Shown one piece after another: positions 58,224-64,000 of a DNA stretch of 64,000 nt. The position numbers and the translations under genes were made by a program. Source of the stretch: Sneathiella sp. GTDB lineage: Bacteria; Pseudomonadota; Alphaproteobacteria; Sneathiellales; Sneathiellaceae. Below the pieces are notes generated by a model. It ran no database searches, was not told the origin of the DNA, and saw only the letters and a program-made list of their open reading frames with translations. Position 1 is the stretch's first letter, and each line of letters starts with the position of its first letter. Where the stretch lies: NCBI GenBank assembly GCA_017643685.1, contig JAEPMY010000005.1, positions 1 to 64,000 of the forward strand. The letters run 5' to 3'.

Positions 58224-59030
58224 TTGGCTTTCTTCCATTTGCTCATTCTCTCAATCGTGCAGGGAATTACAGAATTTCTGCCGATCTCATCCAGTGGCCA
58301 TCTGGCGCTGGTGCCGATCCTGACACATTGGCAGGATCAGGGTTTGAAGCTGGATATTGCCACTCATGTGGGCTCTCTCTTTGCGGTGCTGATCTACTTC
58401 CGTAGTGATATTTTTTTCATGTTGAAAAGCCTGCTTGGGCGGGGAAGTGCCAAAGAAGTGATTTTCGGGCGGCAGCTTTTCTTCCATATGGTGATCGGGT
58501 CTATCCCTGTCGTGTTGGCGGGGGCGGCGATTTATTTCATTCTAGGCACGGATTTCCGCTCTCTTCTAATGATTGCGGTCATGACACTTTTCTTTGGTGT
58601 TGTACTGGGAGCGGCCGATTATTACTTCAAAGGTCAGCGGAAATTAGAGGATATGAACAGTTGGGATGCGCTGTTTATCGGTGTGTTTCAGATTTTCGCT
58701 TTGTTCCCGGGGACCAGTCGATCAGGTGTTACAATGGCGGCGGCCCTGTTCCGGGGGCTTGATCGCCGAGCCAGCGCGCATTTCTCGATGTTATTGTCCA
58801 TTCCGGTGATTGTTGGGGCCGGGGCTGCACTTTCTGCCAAAGTCATGTCGGAAGAGAATTTCGAAATCGGGCATGATGCTCTCATCGCTGCAGGGGCTGC
58901 TTTTGTGGTCGCTTATTTGGTGATTAAGCTGCTGATGGATTGGATCAACAAAATTGGATATATGCCGTTTGTGATCTACCGCATGCTGCTAGGTGTGTTT
59001 TTGTTATGGCTATATTTCTCTGCTGCCTAG
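58224..59030 (+). CDS. uppP: Undecaprenyl-diphosphatase UppP (BacA)
   Basis: A 268-residue membrane phosphatase. The family motifs are QGITEFLPISSSGHLALVP near the N-terminus and FPGTSRSGVTMAAALFRGLD in the second half. It recycles the undecaprenyl lipid carrier for peptidoglycan synthesis and can confer bacitracin resistance. The start is a TTG at 58224, chosen because AGAGGG lies 7 bases upstream and the frame begins exactly at the conserved N-terminus; no ATG is available nearby. Confidence 0.93.
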   Translation: MAFFHLLILSIVQGITEFLPISSSGHLALVPILTHWQDQGLKLDIATHVGSLFAVLIYFRSDIFFMLKSLLGRGSAKEVIFGRQLFFHMVIGSIPVVLAGAAIYFILGTDFRSLLMIAVMTLFFGVVLGAADYYFKGQRKLEDMNSWDALFIGVFQIFALFPGTSRSGVTMAAALFRGLDRRASAHFSMLLSIPVIVGAGAALSAKVMSEENFEIGHDALIAAGAAFVVAYLVIKLLMDWINKIGYMPFVIYRMLLGVFLLWLYFSAA

Positions 59031-59091
59031 CATTGAAAAATCAGCATTCTAGCTTACATATAAGGCTTATCTAAAGAGGGATTGAGGGGTT

Positions 59092-59904
59092 ATGAAACTC
59101 TGTATGTCATCAATCGGGTTGGGCTTGGTTTCTGCGGCGATGCTGACGAGCAACGCCTCTGCGGAGAACTTGACGCTGACCCATTCTGTATATCTGGGCG
59201 GTATGTATATGGGGTCCTTTGAGACAGAAGTAATTCAGTCCAACGAGGGATACCAAATTGCCTCTACCGCTAATAGCAACAGCTCACTTGACTGGTTTTT
59301 CTCATGGAATGCCAAGGCCGTAAGTGAGGGAAAACTGGACGGCGCGACCTTACGTCCGGCCAAGCACTACTACACAAGCAAATGGAAAGACGAGACCCGT
59401 AGCGCCGAGATTAACTTCGTGCCGGGCGAGGTACCTGAATATTCGGTCACCGGAAAAAGATCCAATAATCCCAATAAATATACCCCGATCCACAAGGAAG
59501 CTCTGCGCGGGGCGCTGGATCCGCTAACCACGGTAATCGCGGCCTCCATGAAGATGGAACGAGATGGGACCTGCAATAGTCAATATCCGGTTTTTGATGG
59601 TCGCCGCCATCTGTCGCTGACCTTGAGTGATATTGAGCCGAAACTGTTTAAAAAATCCAATTACAATGTTTTCTCTGGTGAGGCAAAAGGCTGCCGCATC
59701 ACCTATGAGGAACTTGGTGGATTTAAAAAAGGTAAAGGCTACGAGCTTGAGGACGATCTGGATATCTATCTTGCATCACCGGTGCCGGGGGGGCGGGTTG
59801 TTCCGGTTCGAATGCATGTGGATACACAGCTAGGCGGTTTTGAATTGCATCTTGAGAAATACAAGGATCAGGATGTTCAGCTCGCTAGCCGAAACGCGCG
59901 CTAA
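59092..59904 (+). CDS. DUF3108 exported protein
   Basis: A 270-residue protein with a signal peptide (1-24, ending SNASA-ENLTL). The mature part is a beta-rich DUF3108-type domain with YLGGMYMGSFETEVIQSNEG, SSLDWFFSWNAKAVSEGKLD and LDPLTTVIAASMKM. Two Cys (GTCNSQYPVF, KGCRITYEEL) probably form a disulphide. Periplasmic or envelope location; function unknown. It is followed after 32 bases by the M15 peptidase gene. Confidence 0.8.
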   Translation: MKLCMSSIGLGLVSAAMLTSNASAENLTLTHSVYLGGMYMGSFETEVIQSNEGYQIASTANSNSSLDWFFSWNAKAVSEGKLDGATLRPAKHYYTSKWKDETRSAEINFVPGEVPEYSVTGKRSNNPNKYTPIHKEALRGALDPLTTVIAASMKMERDGTCNSQYPVFDGRRHLSLTLSDIEPKLFKKSNYNVFSGEAKGCRITYEELGGFKKGKGYELEDDLDIYLASPVPGGRVVPVRMHVDTQLGGFELHLEKYKDQDVQLASRNAR

Positions 59905-59936
59905 GACCAAGCTTCACAATTAAGGAGGGGGAAGGG

Positions 59937-60389
59937 GTGCAGCTCTCTGATCATTTTACATTGGGGGAATTGGTCCATAGTGATGTCGCCAGCCGCAAGG
60001 GCATCGACAACACACCTGATGCAGATCTAATCCCAAATCTAAAAGACGTATCCACTCATATTCTGGAGCCTGTCCGGCTGCATTTTGATCAGGCGTTTGC
60101 TCCGACAAGCGGGTTTCGCTGTCTGGAGCTCAACCGGCTTATCGGATCTGGTGATAACTCCCAACATGTGAAGGGAGAGGCCGTGGATTTCGTGATCCCG
60201 GGTGTGGATAATTTCACCATCGCGGAATGGGTTTATCGTAACCTCACCTTTGATCAATTGATTTTGGAATGTTATCGCCCGGGAGAGCCTTCCAGTGGAT
60301 GGGTGCATTGTTCTTTCGTGGCTGATAATCCGCGGGGGGAGGTGCTTACTTACACTGGAAAAGAATATCTGAATGGGCTCGTTAGCTAG
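59937..60389 (+). CDS. M15-family peptidase (D-Ala-D-Ala carboxypeptidase-like)
   Basis: A 150-residue protein of the Peptidase_M15 fold. Metal ligands are His and Asp in SQHVKGEAVDFVIPG and the later His in WVHCSF. TLGELVHSDVASRKGIDNTP at the N-terminus is typical of small phage-like or cell-wall M15 members. The start is a GTG with AAGGAGGGGG just upstream. There is no signal peptide, so it may be exported by another route or act in the cytoplasm. Peptidoglycan is the probable substrate. Confidence 0.87.
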   Translation: MQLSDHFTLGELVHSDVASRKGIDNTPDADLIPNLKDVSTHILEPVRLHFDQAFAPTSGFRCLELNRLIGSGDNSQHVKGEAVDFVIPGVDNFTIAEWVYRNLTFDQLILECYRPGEPSSGWVHCSFVADNPRGEVLTYTGKEYLNGLVS

Positions 60390-60846
60390 TCCGGAGCGGC
60401 AACTTGGCCGTACTTTTGATGTCTTTTAGAACGATGTTGGATTTAACGTTAGCAACGCCGGGCAAACGAAATAAAAATCCATCCAGAAAGCTGTTAAATT
60501 CGGTGATGTCCCTCACGACGACCCGCAAATGGTAATCCGCATCCCCGGTTGTCGCATAACATTCCAGAACTTCATCCCGTCCTGTAATGGCTGCTTCGAA
60601 CGTTTCGACATTCTCAGCGCGCTGCCGTGACAGGCTCACATGCAGAATAGCCGAGAAATGGTAGCCAGCGGCCTGCCGGTCTAGTTCGGCCCTATATTCC
60701 TTGATCAAGCCAATTTCTTCGAGGCTTTTAACCCGTCGCCAGCAGGATGATGGGGAAATGGAAAGCGCTTGTGCAAGCTGCGCATTGGTGATGCGGCAAT
60801 CTTCCTGCAGTAGTGTTAGAAGTTTAAGATCTGTTGGGTCAAGCAT
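60382..60846 (-). CDS. Lrp/AsnC-family transcriptional regulator
   Basis: A 154-residue regulator from the ATG at 60846 (MLDPTDLKLLTLLQEDCRIT), the usual Lrp length. A longer frame reaches into the divergent gene's promoter. The helix-turn-helix is NAQLAQALSISPSSCWRRVK; the RAM domain follows (AILHVSLSRQRAENVETFEA, YATTGDADYHLRVVVRDITE). It is divergent from the indolepyruvate ferredoxin oxidoreductase and probably controls it in response to an amino acid. It overlaps the convergent M15 gene by 8 bases. Confidence 0.92.
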   Translation of the reverse strand: MLDPTDLKLLTLLQEDCRITNAQLAQALSISPSSCWRRVKSLEEIGLIKEYRAELDRQAAGYHFSAILHVSLSRQRAENVETFEAAITGRDEVLECYATTGDADYHLRVVVRDITEFNSFLDGFLFRLPGVANVKSNIVLKDIKSTAKLPLRTS

Positions 60847-60878
60847 TTCGGTATATTTTCCATAATAGGAATTATTAT

Positions 60879-60896
60879 CCATATATTGATATATGG
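60879..60896. promoter_or_regulatory. Palindrome in the Lrp-oxidoreductase intergenic region
   Basis: CCATATAT-TG-ATATATGG, a perfect 8-bp inverted repeat, 33 bases before the Lrp start. The A/T-rich dyad fits an Lrp-type operator that could control both divergent genes. Confidence 0.5.
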
Positions 60897-61008
60897 TGGA
60901 ATATTTATCCAAAACGATATCATTTGGCGATATAGGATGAAAAGAGATTTCACATTGAATTTGATAAAATAACAAATGGTCTGAAGATGGAGTTGGGATA
61001 CATTTGTT

Positions 61009-64000
61009 ATGACGGACAATCGCAAAATCGAAATCCGCGAATATGAGCTGAAAGATAGATATGTTCAAAAGAGCGGACGGGTCTTCCTGACAGGGACGCA
61101 AGCGCTTGTGCGGATCCCGTTGATGCAGAAAGAGCGGGATAAGGCCGCCGGACTTAAAACCGCTGGATTTATTAGCGGGTATCGTGGCTCCCCGCTTGCG
61201 ACTTTGGATAAGGAATTATGGTCCGTCAAAGACACCCTTAAGCAAGAGCAGATCGAATTCGTTCCAGCCGTTAATGAAGAGTTGGCGGCTACTGCTGTTT
61301 TGGGGTCTCAGCAGGTAGAGACCGACCCGGATAAAGAAGTCACCGGCGTTTTTGGGATGTGGTACGGCAAGGGGCCGGGGGTTGACCGCGCCGGCGATGC
61401 CCTGAAACACGGCAATGCCTATGGATCGTCACCTACCGGCGGTGTGTTGGTTGTCGCAGGTGATGATCACGGCAGCGTGTCGTCTTCCATGCCGCATCAA
61501 TCTGACGTGGCCTTTCTCACTTTCTTTATGCCCATCCTGAACCCGGCCAATGTGGCGGAGTATCTGGAATATGGGGAGTATGGATATGCCCTGTCCCGTT
61601 ATAGCGGCATGTGGGTTGGGTTTAAGGCCGCGACAGAAACCGTTGAAAGCGCTATGAGCGTTGATTTGAAGTCGCCTCGTGAGTTTAACGCGCCCGATTT
61701 CACGCCGCCTCCCTCTGGCTTGCATTACCGCTGGCCAGATTTGCCTGGCCCGCAAATTGAAGAACGATTGGAAGCCAAGAAACATGCCGTTCTTGCTTTT
61801 GCGGATGCAAACCCGATTGATCGTCACATTTATGATGTTGAGCATGCAAAATTTGGCATCGTAACCACAGGTAAAGCCCATCTAGATACGATGGAAGCCC
61901 TTCGCCTTTTAGGTGTTGGGGAGGCAGAGGCGCGAAGCCTCGGCATTGATATCTATAAAATAGGTATGGTCTGGCCGCTTGCCCGAAAGTCATCTCTTGA
62001 GTTTGTGACGGGAAAGCAGGAAGTGCTGGTGATCGAGGAAAAACGCGGCATCATTGAGAGCCAGTTCAAAGAGTATTTCTATGATTATCCGGGATCGAAA
62101 CCAAGCCGGATGGTGGGTAAAAATGACGAGCATGGCAATCGTTTGATCCCTTGGGTGGGCGAGTTGAGCCCGCGGCAGTTGGCCGTCATTATTGCTAAGC
62201 GTTTAGACGGCGTCTTTGGCGGAACGACATTTGAAGAGCGCGCAAAAAACCTAATGGCAGAGGATGCCGTATGTTTGCAGGTGGAAGGGGCAACACGAAG
62301 CCCTTATTTTTGCTCAGGGTGTCCCCATAACAGATCAACAAAAGTACCAGAAGGATCAAAAGCCCTCGCCGGTATCGGCTGTCATTTTATGGCAAGCTGG
62401 ATGGATCGCGATACTAACTACCTGATCCAAATGGGTGGTGAAGGTGTCAACTGGGTCGCTAATTCCAAATTTAATGGTGAAAAGCATGTTTTCCAGAATT
62501 TGGGTGATGGCACTTATTACCATTCCGGTATTCTCGCTATTCGTCAGGCCATCGCGGCAGGGACCAATATTACCTATAAAATTCTGTTTAATGATGTAAC
62601 CGCGATGACAGGCGGTCAGCCAGCAGATGGCCCTGTTGATGTTCGCTCCATCGCGCATTCCCTTCGTGCGGAGGGGATAACGCGGATTGCACTTTTGTCT
62701 GATGATATTGATAAATTTGATCCGGCAGATTTTCCAAAAGGTGTGACATTTAACGATCGAACATCTCTAGATTCAATCCAGCGGGAACTGAGGGAAATAC
62801 CGGGTGTGACTGCACTGATTTATGATCAGGCATGTGCCACGGAAAAGCGTCGCCGCCGGAAACGAGGCCTATTGGAAGATCCGAAGAAATTTGCCTTTAT
62901 CAACCAAGCGGTTTGTGAAGGATGTGGGGATTGTTCTGTCGCCTCAAACTGCTTGTCTGTGGAGCCGGTGGAAACTGAGTTTGGGCGGAAACGTCAGATC
63001 AATCAAAATGCCTGCAACAAGGATTTCTCTTGCGTTGAGGGCTTTTGCCCCAGCTTTGTGACCATCGAAGGGGGAATGCGGCGAAAGCCAAAAGTTGCTG
63101 ATCAATCCGCAGTTCTGGAAGGATATGCAAAAAATCTGGTCGCGCCAGTGATGCCCCCACTCGATAGGCCTCATAATATTGTGGTGACCGGGGTTGGCGG
63201 TACAGGTGTCATTACCGTTGGTCAGTTGATCACAATGGCCGCTCATCTGGAGAATAAAGGCACATCTGTTCTTGATTTTATGGGCTTTGCTCAGAAATTT
63301 GGACCTGTTATCAGCTATGTCCGGATTGCCGAAAGCCCAACTGATATCAATCAGGTTCGGATTGATGACAATGCGGCTGATGCTGTGATCGGCTGCGATA
63401 TTGTGGTGAGTAGTTCCCCAAAAGCGTCCGCAACATATCGGCGCGGACAGACAAAAGGGGCGATCAACCTAGCTGAAATGCCAACAGGGGATTTCACCTT
63501 GAACCCGGATGCAGACTTAAAAGCTGATCAGCGCCTAAATTTGCTGGCAAGTACACTCGGGGACGCACATCTTCACCATATTGACGCGAACAAAGCGGCA
63601 GAATTTTTCTTAGGGGATAGCGTTTTCGCCAATGTATTAATGCTGGGGTTTGCGTGGCAGCAGGGGGTGGTTCCTTTGAGCGAGCGCGCCTTAATGCGAG
63701 CAATTGAGCTGAACGGGGTTGCTATTGAGGCAAATAAACAAGCATTTGCATGGGGACGCGTTCTTTTTGAAAAACCTTCACTTCTGGCGGATATGAAATC
63801 AGCACCAAAATCTGCGGAACTGAGCCTTGGTGATTTGATTGCGCGAAATAGCCGTTTCTTAGAGCAGTATCAGAATAAGACCTGGGCAGAGCGCTACGAA
63901 CAAAGGGTCGGAAATTTCGCGAAGTCTGTTCGGAATGATGAAGAGCTTGTCACTGCTTTTGCCAAGAACTTGTTTAAATTGATGAGCTATAAAGACGAGT
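61009..64000 (+). CDS. Fused indolepyruvate ferredoxin oxidoreductase (cut by window edge)
   Basis: An open frame of 997 codons from the ATG at 61009 to the window end; the family is about 1,150 residues, so the C-terminus is missing. The N-terminus FISGYRGSPLATLDKELW starts the pyrimidine-binding domain. FCSGCPHNRSTKVPEG belongs to the TPP-binding half, VCEGCGDCSVASNCLSVEP with later Cys of NACNKDFSCVEGFCPSF suggests an iron-sulphur region, and VVTGVGGTGVITVGQL starts the gamma-type domain. It oxidatively decarboxylates aryl- or branched 2-oxo acids to acyl-CoA, feeding amino-acid breakdown. Divergent from an Lrp regulator. Confidence 0.92.
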   Translation, partial: MTDNRKIEIREYELKDRYVQKSGRVFLTGTQALVRIPLMQKERDKAAGLKTAGFISGYRGSPLATLDKELWSVKDTLKQEQIEFVPAVNEELAATAVLGSQQVETDPDKEVTGVFGMWYGKGPGVDRAGDALKHGNAYGSSPTGGVLVVAGDDHGSVSSSMPHQSDVAFLTFFMPILNPANVAEYLEYGEYGYALSRYSGMWVGFKAATETVESAMSVDLKSPREFNAPDFTPPPSGLHYRWPDLPGPQIEERLEAKKHAVLAFADANPIDRHIYDVEHAKFGIVTTGKAHLDTMEALRLLGVGEAEARSLGIDIYKIGMVWPLARKSSLEFVTGKQEVLVIEEKRGIIESQFKEYFYDYPGSKPSRMVGKNDEHGNRLIPWVGELSPRQLAVIIAKRLDGVFGGTTFEERAKNLMAEDAVCLQVEGATRSPYFCSGCPHNRSTKVPEGSKALAGIGCHFMASWMDRDTNYLIQMGGEGVNWVANSKFNGEKHVFQNLGDGTYYHSGILAIRQAIAAGTNITYKILFNDVTAMTGGQPADGPVDVRSIAHSLRAEGITRIALLSDDIDKFDPADFPKGVTFNDRTSLDSIQRELREIPGVTALIYDQACATEKRRRRKRGLLEDPKKFAFINQAVCEGCGDCSVASNCLSVEPVETEFGRKRQINQNACNKDFSCVEGFCPSFVTIEGGMRRKPKVADQSAVLEGYAKNLVAPVMPPLDRPHNIVVTGVGGTGVITVGQLITMAAHLENKGTSVLDFMGFAQKFGPVISYVRIAESPTDINQVRIDDNAADAVIGCDIVVSSSPKASATYRRGQTKGAINLAEMPTGDFTLNPDADLKADQRLNLLASTLGDAHLHHIDANKAAEFFLGDSVFANVLMLGFAWQQGVVPLSERALMRAIELNGVAIEANKQAFAWGRVLFEKPSLLADMKSAPKSAELSLGDLIARNSRFLEQYQNKTWAERYEQRVGNFAKSVRNDEELVTAFAKNLFKLMSYKDE

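Noticed and set aside
60847-61101. N-terminal extension of the Lrp regulator
   Set aside because: The extra 85 residues have no Lrp similarity and overlap the divergent oxidoreductase start and the intergenic dyad.
1-64000. tRNA, rRNA, insertion sequence, prophage or integron features
   Set aside because: No cloverleaf-like intergenic sequence, transposase or integrase pattern, or flanking direct repeats with terminal inverted repeats were seen.

Overview
The window reads as about 64 kb of chromosome from an alphaproteobacterium of roughly 50% G+C, probably a free-living aquatic or marine one (a Sneathiella-, Kiloniella- or Kordiimonas-like lineage is my guess, not shown). Pointers are the cyanide-insensitive-type bd oxidase, the RpoE-ChrR singlet-oxygen pair, a fused indolepyruvate ferredoxin oxidoreductase, a bacterial deoxyhypusine-synthase homologue in a polyamine operon, and a type I secretion system with an RTX substrate. 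Coding density is high. No rRNA, tRNA, CRISPR array, insertion sequence or prophage was seen.

Layout. 1-2.5 kb (minus): haem uptake: hemP, a TonB-dependent haem receptor and the start of a TonB-like protein, behind a promoter overlapped by a Fur-like site. 2.5-8.6 kb (minus): a tight five-gene operon of outer-membrane barrel, secreted beta-domain protein, ECF sigma factor, anti-sigma factor and secreted subtilisin. 8.7-14.3 kb: an unknown exported protein, then cydA-cydB-DUF2474 behind an FNR-type box, a PAS-domain protein and a pentapeptide-repeat protein. 14.4-21.2 kb: a fasciclin lipoprotein and a singlet-oxygen regulon in which rpoE-chrR, a divergent flavoprotein-DUF1365-cfa operon and an SDR-NTF2 operon each carry a promoter of the form TGA(A/T)CC-N18-TA. 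21.3-33.4 kb: ABC exporter, HlyD adaptor, CHASE2 cyclase and TolC channel, followed by a 1,597-residue FecR-RTX protein that is the likely exported substrate.

33.4-40.3 kb: two orphan periplasmic binding proteins around a nitroreductase, then a haloalkane-type degradation set (aldehyde dehydrogenase, haloalkane dehalogenase, TetR regulator, iron alcohol dehydrogenase) with two identical palindromic operators flanking the TetR-dehalogenase pair. 40.4-47.0 kb: a 5'-nucleotidase behind a Pho-box-like array, a MATE transporter, a TRIC-type channel, small envelope proteins, and an ABM monooxygenase plus crotonase pair. 47.2-52.2 kb: a DeoR regulator and a complete Ugp-like ABC importer. 52.3-54.2 kb: an orphan PAS histidine kinase. 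54.4-57.8 kb: a polyamine operon (ornithine decarboxylase, DHS-like enzyme, agmatinase-like ureohydrolase) with a structured leader. 58-64 kb: UppP, a DUF3108 protein, an M15 peptidase, and an Lrp regulator divergent from an indolepyruvate ferredoxin oxidoreductase that runs off the right edge.

The most novel-looking units are the T1SS operon with an embedded CHASE2 cyclase and its FecR-RTX substrate, the barrel-sigma-anti-sigma-subtilisin operon, and the ornithine decarboxylase-DHS-ureohydrolase operon. All functional statements come from reading motifs by eye; no database search was run.
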